Assembly: GCA_964617875.1 (NCBI GenBank)
Contig: CAZUAI010000045.1
Span: 1 to 45,931 of the forward strand
Length of the DNA: 45,931 nt
Direction: 5' to 3'
DNA from: CAZMVY01 sp964617875
Lineage (GTDB): Bacteria; Planctomycetota; Phycisphaerae; UBA1845; PWPN01
Positions within the stretch are counted from its first letter, which is position 1; the number at the start of each line of letters is the position of its first letter. Positions 8,956-16,627 of the stretch are shown in pieces. The notes beneath the pieces are model-generated. The model made no database searches. It worked only from the letters and a program-made list of their open reading frames with translations, and was not told the origin of the DNA. Both the position numbers and the translations under genes were made by a program.

Positions 8956-9570
8956 ATGGACAGGGCACGACGCCAGCTGTGGCTTGTAGCCATCCTGTTC
9001 GTGGCGATCGGGACCGTCATTGGGGTCGCCTACCAGAAGTACCGCGCCGGCGACATCCAGGCGGCCGAGGGCCGGCGCGAGTACGAGGCGGGCCGCTTCG
9101 ACCTCGCCGAGACGTCCTATCTTCGCGCGACCCAGGCCAGGCCGAACAGCGCCGAGGCCTGGTACTGGCTGGGCATGAGCCGCAAGAACCAGGGACTGTC
9201 GGCCGCCGCCGCCGAGGCCCTGGGCAAGGCAACCTCGCTCAAGCCCGACCGCGCGGCCTGGTGGGTCGAATACGCCGAGGCGCTCCAGTGGGCCGACCGA
9301 TTCGCCGACGCCGAGCAGGCGTGGAAGCGCGTCGCCGAACTTCTGCCGCCGGACAATCCCCGCATACGGCAGGCACGCATGAACATCGCCCGGAACCTCG
9401 GCGCGCAGGGGCGGATCGAGGAAGCCGTCAAGCTGCTCGAGACGCTCCTGACCGAAAAGGAGGATCGGCAGACCCGCTTTCTGCTGGCCGAAGTGCTGGC
9501 CTGGGGCGGGCGCTTCGAGGAATCCGCCCGGCAATATCGTCAGGCACTGGACTCAAAACCGGAGAAGTAA
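8956..9570 (+). CDS. Membrane-anchored TPR protein
   Basis: 204 aa from the ATG at 8956; AAGGAGGT at 8942-8949 is nearly ideal and fixes the start. One N-terminal transmembrane helix (residues 8-26, LWLVAILFVAIGTVIGVAY) leaves the rest outside the cytoplasm. Three to four TPR units follow: GRREYEAGRFDLAETSY, AEAWYWLGMSRKNQG, EYAEALQWADRFADAEQAW and FLLAEVLAWGGRFEESARQY. TPRs bind partner proteins, so the likely role is as an inner-membrane anchored scaffold in the periplasm. It is the first gene of the operon; the next ATG begins 1 nt after its stop codon and the GGAGAAG at its own end serves as ribosome site for the next gene. No enzymatic motif is seen. Confidence 0.85.
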   Translation: MDRARRQLWLVAILFVAIGTVIGVAYQKYRAGDIQAAEGRREYEAGRFDLAETSYLRATQARPNSAEAWYWLGMSRKNQGLSAAAAEALGKATSLKPDRAAWWVEYAEALQWADRFADAEQAWKRVAELLPPDNPRIRQARMNIARNLGAQGRIEEAVKLLETLLTEKEDRQTRFLLAEVLAWGGRFEESARQYRQALDSKPEK

Positions 9571-9571
9571 C

Positions 9572-10597
9572 ATGAACCTGAGAACCCGAAGGCTTACGTT
9601 TCTTGCGCTGTTGACGACGGTTGCCCCGCTGGGCGCCCTGGCCGCGGAGCCGGCCACACAGGAACAGGGCGACTCGCTGGTCCAGCGACGGTGCCAGCTG
9701 GCGTACGTGCTGCTGTGGAAGAAGGACTTCGCCGAGGCCGCGCAGGAGTTCCGGAAGATCCTGGCCGCCGACCCCCGTCACGACGAGGCACGGCTGGGCC
9801 TGGCACTGGCGCTCGAGCGGAGCGGCGACCTCGCCGCCGCCACCGCCGAGTACGACCAGATCAAGCCCCGCTCCCCCCAATACGCCGCCGCCATGGCCGG
9901 CCGCGCGAGGATCCACGCCGGCCGCAAGCAGTTCAAGGAATCCCTCGCGCTCTACGAACGGCTCAAGAAGGACTCGGCCCTGACGGACGACTACCGGCTG
10001 AACTATGCCGAAACGCTCGGGCTCGCCGGGCAGTGCGACAAGGCACTGGCCGAGCTGGCGCCGCTTCGCGCACGCCCGAAGCTGGCCGCGGACGTCGCGA
10101 AGCTCGAGGGACAGATCCTGTTCTGGGCCGGCCGCTCCGACGAGGCCATTCCCAAGCTGCGGGACGCCCTGGCCAGGACGCCGAAGGACGACGACCTGCG
10201 GATGGATCTCGCGCGGGCGCTGCTGGCGTCGCGCAAGGATGAAGAGGCCGCCGGGCTCCTGAAAGACCTGTCCGACACGGCCGCGAAATCGCCCAAGGCG
10301 ATCCTGCTCCGGGCGGACATCTTCTCGGCACAGAAAAAGTACGAAGAGGCGGCCGGGCTGCTGCGGGACGCCGTCGGCAAGCACCCGAAGGACGACGGCC
10401 TCAAGGGCCGCCTCGCCGAAGTGCTGAGCTGGATGCAGCAGTACGACGAGGCCATCCGGATCTATCGCGAACTGCTGGAGCGAAACCCCGACGACGCGAA
10501 GCTGCGCACGAAGCTGGCCGAGACGCTGACCTGGGCCGGCAAGTTCGACGAGGCCGCCGTGGAGTTCCGCAAGGCGTTGGGCGAGAACCAGAAATGA
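9572..10597 (+). CDS. Periplasmic TPR protein
   Basis: 341 aa with a signal peptide (residues 1-25, cleavage after ALA in LGALAAEPA). The mature protein is essentially all TPR: about eight 34-residue units with typical small/large residue pattern, such as LLWKKDFAEAAQEFRKILA, LGLALERSGDLAAATAEYDQ, ILFWAGRSDEAIPKLRDALA and VLSWMQQYDEAIRIYRELLE. It starts 1 nt after the stop of the membrane-anchored TPR protein, and its TGA overlaps the ATG of the TPR/barrel protein as ATGA (10594-10597), so the three are translationally coupled. Role is inferred as a soluble periplasmic connector between an inner-membrane TPR anchor and an outer-membrane TPR porin; the sequence has no catalytic signature. Confidence 0.85.
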   Translation: MNLRTRRLTFLALLTTVAPLGALAAEPATQEQGDSLVQRRCQLAYVLLWKKDFAEAAQEFRKILAADPRHDEARLGLALALERSGDLAAATAEYDQIKPRSPQYAAAMAGRARIHAGRKQFKESLALYERLKKDSALTDDYRLNYAETLGLAGQCDKALAELAPLRARPKLAADVAKLEGQILFWAGRSDEAIPKLRDALARTPKDDDLRMDLARALLASRKDEEAAGLLKDLSDTAAKSPKAILLRADIFSAQKKYEEAAGLLRDAVGKHPKDDGLKGRLAEVLSWMQQYDEAIRIYRELLERNPDDAKLRTKLAETLTWAGKFDEAAVEFRKALGENQK

Positions 10598-13293
10598 AGC
10601 GCTATTGCATTCCTTTGCTGGCTTTCGGCGGGCCGCTGTGGCTGTCGATGACGACGGCGACGCCGGCGCAAGATGCCAACGCCGCCGGCCCGGCCGCTTC
10701 GGCGCCGGCCGACACGCGGCTGAAACTGGCCGAAACGTTGCTGCTCGCACGCCGTTATGACGAGGCGGTCGCCGAGTTCGGCAAGGTGTTGGCGGCCGAC
10801 CCGGCCAACCGTGCCGCGCGGCTGGGCATGGGCCGGGCGTACTTCTGGTCCGGCCGGCCGGAAGACGCGCGAAAGGTCCTCGAGCCGCTCATGCAACAGC
10901 AGGCCGACGCGGAAACGCTGAAGCTCTGGGGCGAGATCGTCGGGGCATCCGGCAGTGCCGCCGCCGTCGAGGCCATGCAGCGGAGCGTCGAGGCCAACCC
11001 GGACGCGGCGGCCCTGACGCAATCGCACGCGAGACTGCTGATCGCCCTCGGCTGCTACAACCCGGCGATCCAGGCGCTGCGGCAACTCGCAACCAGACAC
11101 CCCGGCAACGCCGAGATCGCGATCGACCTGGCCCTCGCGTATTTCACGGCCGACCGCTATCCGGAGGCGATCGACATCTGCCGGCGCTACGCCGACGACG
11201 CGGGCGACGCAGGACGGCGGGCACGGATCATCCTGGCCCGCAGCCTGCTCAAGTCGTGGCACCTGGCCGAGGCGAACGCGGTCCTCCAGACGATTCGCCG
11301 GAAGGACCCGGATGAACCTCGTGCCTGTATCGGGCTCCTGACGACGTGGGTGCTGGATCCCTCCGGTTGCCCCGTGCCGATGGACACGTGCGCGGAGGCC
11401 CTGGCCACCGATGAGGCCCGGCGGCGTCTGCAGGAACGCCCCGACGTCCGCGACTGGTTCCTGGTGCTCGTCTGCGAGCTGGTGTCGCACGGCACGACCC
11501 CCGAGCGCGCCAGGCTGGCCGAGCGGCTGAGTGCCGCGCTAGCCTCCGACAGGGAAGCACCCGCGACGCAGCTCGCGCGACAGGCCCTCGACCAGTACGC
11601 CCGCGGCGGCCCAACCGCCGTAAGCCCTGACGTGGAGCCGCTGGCACAGGCGATCGCGCAGGGCGCCGTGGAGCGCCCGGCGCTGATCGAGGCGGGCAAT
11701 CTGCTCCTGGCGCTTTTCGCAGGGCGGCAGTTGGTGCGCATCTGTGACGTTGCGCTCGCACGAGACCCGGACGATGTCGCGGTCGCGCTGCTCCGGGCGG
11801 AGGGCCTGGCGATCACCGCCGTCTACAAGGAGGCGGAGCCGGCGTACGAGAAGATCCTCGCGGCCCTCCCGCAGTGTACGAAGGCCCGGCGCGGGCTCGC
11901 GCGGACGTACAGCTGGCACCGGGAGTTCCGGAAGGCCGAGCCGCTCTACGAGGAACTGATCCGGCAGGAGCCCGGCGACATGGCCATCCGCCGCGAGGCG
12001 GCGCGGAGCCTCGGCTGGGACAAGCAGTTGCGCCTGAGCCTCCGGTCCTACGACGATTCGGTGTCGGCGCTCGGCGCCTCGCCGCCCGAAGCAACCTGGC
12101 GCGAACGCGTGCGGGGCGAACGCGACGCCAAGCGCGCCGACTGGTGGGTCCGCGACCGCCAGGCCGTCGATCACTACACCAGGCTGCTCGAGCAGGAGCC
12201 CGCGAATCAGGAGGCCCGCTTCGACCTCGCGCAGGTCTACGCCCGCAACCGGCACTGGGAAGAGGCCGCCGACCAGTACAACCGGATCCTCAACATCGAC
12301 GCGCGCCATCGCCGCGCCCGCGACGCCCTTTACAAGAACGGCCTGTATCACGAGCCGGAGTACACGGTGGAGTGGAACTGGTTCAAGCAGCAGGGCTACG
12401 GCGACCTGCTCGATATCACGACGTGCAGCCTGACCGAGACGATCAAGCAGGAGATCGCCCGGCGGACGGACCTGTCCTTCATCGCGACCCAGATGTGGCA
12501 CCGGTTCGATCGATGGGGCGGACGGGGCATCGATGAGCAGGACTACCGCTTCCGCCTCGACCACCGGTTCAACCTGCAGACCTGGGGGCACCTCTCCTCC
12601 GGCTGGGCGATGTTCAACGACGACAACGCCGAGCCCGAGCGGTGGATCGCCGACGCGGCCCTGACGCACAAGCCGGTGGACTGGCTCGCCGTCACCGTCG
12701 GCTGGGAACGCGAGCCGTGGCGGCAGAACCGCGCGACCGTAAAGGAAGCGATCAATGAGAACCGTCTCTTCGTGAACCTCTTCAGCAACATCAATCCGTG
12801 GCTGGACGCCTGGGTTGAGTACGGACATTCGTGGCTGAGCGACGGCGCGTACCAGCCGCCGAAACCCCCCGGGCAGCGCCGACCGCCGCGGATCTACACC
12901 CCGGAAAATGACCTCGACGAGCTGAAGTGGGGCGCGGCGTACCGCTTCTCGCTGTTCCCGAAGATCCTCCAGCTCGAATACCGCGGCTTCACGTGGTGGT
13001 ATCGCGACGACGTGCCGACCTACTACTCGCCGAACCCCTTCACGGTCAACACCTGGCGGCTGTCCTGGCGACACTACCTGAACAATGACCAGTACGTCGA
13101 GCAGAAGAAGCTCTACTATGAGGCCGGCATCAGCGGGTCGGTCGATTCGAACGGCATCGGCGGCATCGGTTACGACGCCGCCGTCGGCTGGGACATCTGC
13201 CACCACTTCGGCGTGCAGGCGTCCTGGAGCAGCTTCTGGTCCAATACGTACGACTCCAGCGCCCTGTACCTCCAGCTGGCGGGGCGCATCTGA
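10594..13293 (+). CDS. TPR protein with C-terminal outer-membrane beta-barrel
   Basis: 899 aa. A signal-like segment (residues 1-25, ending TPA) is followed by TPR or TPR-like helices from about residue 40 to 585, for example LLLARRYDEAVAEFGKVLA, LGMGRAYFWSGRPEDA and ARNRHWEEAADQYNRIL. From about residue 587 the composition changes to alternating aromatic/polar strands rich in Trp, Tyr and Asp (EPEYTVEWNWFKQQGYGD, then FRLDHRFNLQTWGHLSSGW), a pattern expected of an outer-membrane beta-barrel of roughly 12-16 strands, ending LYLQLAGRI. The plan of periplasmic TPR superhelix plus barrel is that of PgaA and BcsC, which export poly-GlcNAc and cellulose; PgaA is about 807 aa. No synthase or GT gene is present here, so the exported substrate is unknown. 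It overlaps the upstream TPR gene by 4 nt. Confidence 0.8.
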   Translation: MKRYCIPLLAFGGPLWLSMTTATPAQDANAAGPAASAPADTRLKLAETLLLARRYDEAVAEFGKVLAADPANRAARLGMGRAYFWSGRPEDARKVLEPLMQQQADAETLKLWGEIVGASGSAAAVEAMQRSVEANPDAAALTQSHARLLIALGCYNPAIQALRQLATRHPGNAEIAIDLALAYFTADRYPEAIDICRRYADDAGDAGRRARIILARSLLKSWHLAEANAVLQTIRRKDPDEPRACIGLLTTWVLDPSGCPVPMDTCAEALATDEARRRLQERPDVRDWFLVLVCELVSHGTTPERARLAERLSAALASDREAPATQLARQALDQYARGGPTAVSPDVEPLAQAIAQGAVERPALIEAGNLLLALFAGRQLVRICDVALARDPDDVAVALLRAEGLAITAVYKEAEPAYEKILAALPQCTKARRGLARTYSWHREFRKAEPLYEELIRQEPGDMAIRREAARSLGWDKQLRLSLRSYDDSVSALGASPPEATWRERVRGERDAKRADWWVRDRQAVDHYTRLLEQEPANQEARFDLAQVYARNRHWEEAADQYNRILNIDARHRRARDALYKNGLYHEPEYTVEWNWFKQQGYGDLLDITTCSLTETIKQEIARRTDLSFIATQMWHRFDRWGGRGIDEQDYRFRLDHRFNLQTWGHLSSGWAMFNDDNAEPERWIADAALTHKPVDWLAVTVGWEREPWRQNRATVKEAINENRLFVNLFSNINPWLDAWVEYGHSWLSDGAYQPPKPPGQRRPPRIYTPENDLDELKWGAAYRFSLFPKILQLEYRGFTWWYRDDVPTYYSPNPFTVNTWRLSWRHYLNNDQYVEQKKLYYEAGISGSVDSNGIGGIGYDAAVGWDICHHFGVQASWSSFWSNTYDSSALYLQLAGRI

Positions 13294-13332
13294 GGCCGCC
13301 GGTCGCCGCGACGAAACGCGGGGGACGCCGTC

Positions 13333-14079
13333 ATGCAATCCATCGAGAAGCACCGCGAGTTCATGAAGTCCTGTTTCGGGGCGATGCGCGGCGTGCAGTC
13401 GGACCAATCCAGGGGGCTGCCGCCGCCGCCGCTGCAGCTGGCGCCGGACGAAGGGGCGGAACTCATCGATCTTCCCGCTCCGGACGCCGCCGTCCTGCAG
13501 GTCCGCGACCTGTTCACCTGCATCAGGAACCGCCGGAGCCGCCGGGATTACTGCGATGCTAACCTTACGATGGCGGAACTGTCCTTCCTGCTGTGGGCGA
13601 CGCAGGGTGTCGAGCGCGTGCTCGACGGCGGCCACTGTACCCTCCGCACGGTGCCCTCGGCGGGGGCGCGGCACCCGTTCGAGACTTATCTGTTCGTCCA
13701 CCGCGTGGCGGACGTGGCGCCCGGCGTGTACCGATACCTGCCGCTGTCGCACCAGTTGACGCTGCGGTTTCGCGACGGGCGGGCCATGCAAGGCATTGCC
13801 GAGGCGGCTTGTCGGCAGGACTTCCTCGCTGACGCCGCCGTCGTCTTCGTCTGGGCGTGCGTGCCATACCGCGGCGAGTGGCGGTATCCTCTGGCGGCGC
13901 ACAAGGCGATGCTGCTCGATGCCGGCCACGTGTGCCAGAACCTGTATCTCGCCTGCGAGGCGATCGGGGCCGGCACCTGTGCCGTCGCGGCGTACGACCA
14001 GGAGGCCGTCGATCGGCTTTTGCGCCTCGACGGCAAGGACGAGTTCGTGATCTACATGGCCCCTGTGGCCAAGGTGTAG
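13333..14079 (+). CDS. SagB/ThcOx-type FMN-dependent oxidoreductase
   Basis: 248 aa of the nitroreductase superfamily, SagB/ThcOx branch. Signatures are RNRRSRRDY (FMN phosphate contact region, near residue 60), LSFLLWATQGV, RTVPSAGARHPFETYLFV, GVYRYLP, and the C-terminal DAGHVCQNLYLACEAIGAGT. In the family, SagB oxidises azolines to azoles in RiPP maturation together with a YcaO enzyme; stand-alone members also exist with unknown substrates. No YcaO, no E1-like partner and no small precursor ORF is visible around it, so a RiPP role is not supported here. It lies 39 nt after the TPR/barrel gene and 15 nt before the CsgG-like gene in the same operon, which points to a redox step linked to envelope export or assembly. 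It has no signal peptide, so it acts in the cytoplasm. Confidence 0.85.
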   Translation: MQSIEKHREFMKSCFGAMRGVQSDQSRGLPPPPLQLAPDEGAELIDLPAPDAAVLQVRDLFTCIRNRRSRRDYCDANLTMAELSFLLWATQGVERVLDGGHCTLRTVPSAGARHPFETYLFVHRVADVAPGVYRYLPLSHQLTLRFRDGRAMQGIAEAACRQDFLADAAVVFVWACVPYRGEWRYPLAAHKAMLLDAGHVCQNLYLACEAIGAGTCAVAAYDQEAVDRLLRLDGKDEFVIYMAPVAKV

Positions 14080-14094
14080 ACCAGAGAGGAAGGA

Positions 14095-15534
14095 TTGGTC
14101 CGCGTGAACGGGGATTTCGCCAAACGCCGGGAACGAGCCGCTATCGTCGTGGGGGCCGCTCTGGCCGCCGCCACGACCGCCGCCTGTACGGCCAAGGAAC
14201 GGTACACGGCCAACGTCTCGTATGTGATCGGTCCGAAGCAGCCTCTCCCGCCCGGGCTGAAGGCCGTCGCCGTGCTCGATTCCGGCGTCCAGACCGTCGG
14301 TGCGCAGGAGAGCGACCGCGAACGGAAGTGGTCCACGATCGCCGCCGACATGATCGAGGCCATGCTCCAGGCCGGCAGCCAGCGCTTCGGCGTTGGCCTG
14401 GCCGTCGCCAAGCGGCGCGACACGGCGCGGGTCCTCGCCGAGCACGACCTCAAGCTCGCGGGCCTCGTCGAGGGCGAGACCGCCACGCGGACGGCGAGGC
14501 TCCTCGCGGTCCAGGGCCTCATCACGAGCCGGATCACCGTCAAGATCGACATCCAGAAGGGCACGAAGTCCACGATCGACTGGGTCGGCGTCATGGGCGG
14601 CGTCGTCAGCGGCCTGCAGGAATCCCGCGAGTCCCGCGAGCCGAAGCGCCCGCCGAAGCCGCGACTGTTCCGCGATCCACGCTACGTTCGCGATCCGCGA
14701 TCGGCATACGAACGGCGTCCCGGCCCACCGGTCGTGGAGCGGCGCGAGGGCAGGGCCGCCGGCGGCGGGCTGACGCTCAAGACAAAAGATGTCGAGGAGA
14801 TCAGCCGGCACCTGACCGTGCAGTGCTCGTTCAGCCTCATCGACGCGGCGACGGGCCAGGCGATCGCCCAGTACTCGCCGGCACCGTACCAGAAGAAGGA
14901 TACGGCGTCGCCGCACTTCCTCTTCGGCAGCGCGATGAGCGAGGCGGACCTCGACCCGGTGGACCACTTTATCGGCGAGCTGGTCGAGCGGGCGACGCAG
15001 GAGTTCGTCAGCGGGCTGGTGCCGGTGCAGGTCGATTACAAGTACAACCTGGTCGGACGCGGCAAGGACGGCGAGGCGGGTATCCGGCTGCTTCGGGCCG
15101 ACGATTACGACGGCGCGATCCAGAAGCTCGAAGCCGAACTCCGCAAAGACCCCGACGAGCACGAGAACATGTTCGCGCTGGGCGTCGCGTACGAGCTGAA
15201 GGGCGACGCGGTCCGCGCCCTGGACTGCTACCGGCGAGCGGCTGCCACGAAGGGCGTGGACAAGGAGGAACTCGGCACGTATCTCGCGGCAAAAGCGCGG
15301 TTGACCGAGCACATCGGCCGGATCCTGCGGCCGACGACGGCGAAACCGATATCCCCACCACAGCCCGAGCCGTCGCCCGCGGCTCCGGAAGCAGTGCCGC
15401 CGGCCCCACCGCCCCCCGCGCCGCAGGCCCCGGCGCCGGCCCCCGCGCAACCATCCGCGGCGTCACCGACGGCGTGGACGTGGAACATCCCGACGAGCCA
15501 GCCCGCATCCCAACCGGCAACGGCGCCACAGTAA
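14095..15534 (+). CDS. CsgG-like TPR lipoprotein
   Basis: 479 aa from a TTG at 14095; a GTG at 14104 is an equal alternative, with GAGAGGAAGG at 14084-14093 serving either. The N-terminus has a hydrophobic segment ending TTAAC, a plausible lipobox, so it is probably a lipoprotein. Residues about 45-320 carry CsgG-family features: AVLDSG, ERKWSTIAADMIEAMLQ, EHDLKLAGLV, LLAVQGLITSRITVKI, and a late VQCSFSLIDAATGQAIA strand pair, then EDHFIGELV-type helix. An Arg/Pro-rich insert lies near residues 175-215. Residues about 325-390 hold TPR-like units (GIRLLRADDYDGAIQKLEAEL). The tail is a Pro/Ala-rich linker. CsgG makes the curli secretion channel; other members (LpoB-type) bind wall enzymes. Which applies is unknown. 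It is the last gene of the operon. Confidence 0.75.
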   Translation: MVRVNGDFAKRRERAAIVVGAALAAATTAACTAKERYTANVSYVIGPKQPLPPGLKAVAVLDSGVQTVGAQESDRERKWSTIAADMIEAMLQAGSQRFGVGLAVAKRRDTARVLAEHDLKLAGLVEGETATRTARLLAVQGLITSRITVKIDIQKGTKSTIDWVGVMGGVVSGLQESRESREPKRPPKPRLFRDPRYVRDPRSAYERRPGPPVVERREGRAAGGGLTLKTKDVEEISRHLTVQCSFSLIDAATGQAIAQYSPAPYQKKDTASPHFLFGSAMSEADLDPVDHFIGELVERATQEFVSGLVPVQVDYKYNLVGRGKDGEAGIRLLRADDYDGAIQKLEAELRKDPDEHENMFALGVAYELKGDAVRALDCYRRAAATKGVDKEELGTYLAAKARLTEHIGRILRPTTAKPISPPQPEPSPAAPEAVPPAPPPPAPQAPAPAPAQPSAASPTAWTWNIPTSQPASQPATAPQ

Positions 15535-15651
15535 CCTCGCCGGACGTGCGGGCTCAGGGACAGCACGATTCATTGTCTGCCTGGATCCGCCCCACCGCAT
15601 CGCGGTAAACGTCTCGAAGCTTCGTGACGGACAGCGGGTAAGATACCGGGC

Positions 15652-16590
15652 ATGTCAGCAATTCCCTCGATGGCCGATGTGTGTCGTTTCCTGAGCGATC
15701 CGACGCTCGACGGTCGCCATCCGGGCGGCGACGGGCACGAGGCGGCCAAGCAGTATCTGCAAGCGATGCTGGAGTGTCTCGCGTTCGAGCCGCTCTTCAA
15801 CGGCTCGTGGCTCCAGCCTGTGATGGACGGGCGGAAGCGCGTGGGCGAGAACGTCGCGGGCATCCGGCGGGGCCGGTCCGGGCGAACCATTTTGCTCGGC
15901 GCCCACTACGACCACTTCAGGGGCTGCCCGGGAGCGGACGACAACGCCGCCGCCCTCTCGATCCTCGTCGAGGTGTGCCGCTCGCTCGGCCCGTGGCAGG
16001 GCGAGCACAATCTGGCCCTCTGCTTCTTCGATCTCGAGGAGCCGCCGTACTTCCAGACCGACATCATGGGCAGCGTCTACTTCGCCGAACACTGCCCGTT
16101 CGACCTGAAGACGCTCGATTGCGCCGTTGTGCTGGACCTGTGCGGTCACGACGTGGCGATTCCCGCTTGTGAAGACGCCCTGTTCGTGCTGGGGGCCGAG
16201 TATTCGCATGCCCTGGTCGAGGCGATTCGCGCAACCGAAGCGGCCGCCGTTTCGATCTACATGCTGGCGAACCACCGGATCGGCGACATGTCCGACCACC
16301 ACGCCTTCCGGCTTGCGGGCCGGCCGTTCCTGTTTTTCTCCTGCGGATGGTGGAAACACTACCACCGCCCCACCGATACGTTCGACCGGCTGAATCTGGT
16401 CAAGATGCAGGGCATCGCCGACTACCTGACGCGGCTGGTCCCGGAACTGGACAGGCGACAGGTCCGAATCGACCCCGTTCACGACTTCGGCCTGATCGAG
16501 GCCGACTCACTGAGACGGCTCATGGGCGGCGAACTGCCGCTCGTTCTCGAGGAGGGGATCGCCGAGGTGGTACGGCGGCTGGTCGGGTAG
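15652..16590 (+). CDS. M28-family zinc metallopeptidase-like protein
   Basis: 312 aa. Peptidase M28 aminopeptidases bind two zinc ions through a conserved set, and all appear here in order: H85 in GAHYDH, D96/D97 in GADDNAA, E129/E130 in FFDLEEPP, a DLCGHD segment at 162-167, and H236/H238 in KHYHRPTDTFDRL. No signal peptide is visible. The N-terminal LDGRHPGGDGHEAAKQYL is typical of the family. The likely role is peptide or amide hydrolysis; some M28 relatives are glutaminyl cyclases, which I cannot exclude. A TAAGAT hexamer ends 7 nt before the ATG, so a leaderless transcript is possible. It is followed by the DUF2225 gene after 37 nt, on the same strand, behind its own -10 box. Confidence 0.85.
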   Translation: MSAIPSMADVCRFLSDPTLDGRHPGGDGHEAAKQYLQAMLECLAFEPLFNGSWLQPVMDGRKRVGENVAGIRRGRSGRTILLGAHYDHFRGCPGADDNAAALSILVEVCRSLGPWQGEHNLALCFFDLEEPPYFQTDIMGSVYFAEHCPFDLKTLDCAVVLDLCGHDVAIPACEDALFVLGAEYSHALVEAIRATEAAAVSIYMLANHRIGDMSDHHAFRLAGRPFLFFSCGWWKHYHRPTDTFDRLNLVKMQGIADYLTRLVPELDRRQVRIDPVHDFGLIEADSLRRLMGGELPLVLEEGIAEVVRRLVG

Positions 16591-16615
16591 GTGACCACAT
16601 CTTCCTCGCCGCGCG

Positions 16616-16621
16616 TATAAT
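16616..16621 (+). promoter_or_regulatory. Perfect -10 TATAAT six nucleotides before a GTG start
   Basis: TATAAT at 16616-16621 is separated from the GTG at 16628 by GCCGCC only. Transcription would start at the initiation codon and give a leaderless mRNA. A weak -35, GTGACC at 16591-16596, is 19 nt upstream. The same distance (6 nt) is seen for the ATG at 7383. Confidence 0.5.
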
Positions 16622-16627
16622 GCCGCC

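Noticed and set aside
13333..14079. RiPP azole-forming cluster
   Set aside because: No YcaO, E1-like enzyme or precursor peptide was found around the SagB-type gene.
11539..15450. 1303-aa minus-strand frame across the TPR/barrel, SagB and CsgG-like genes
   Set aside because: It lies opposite three good genes, has no plausible protein features and is a shadow.
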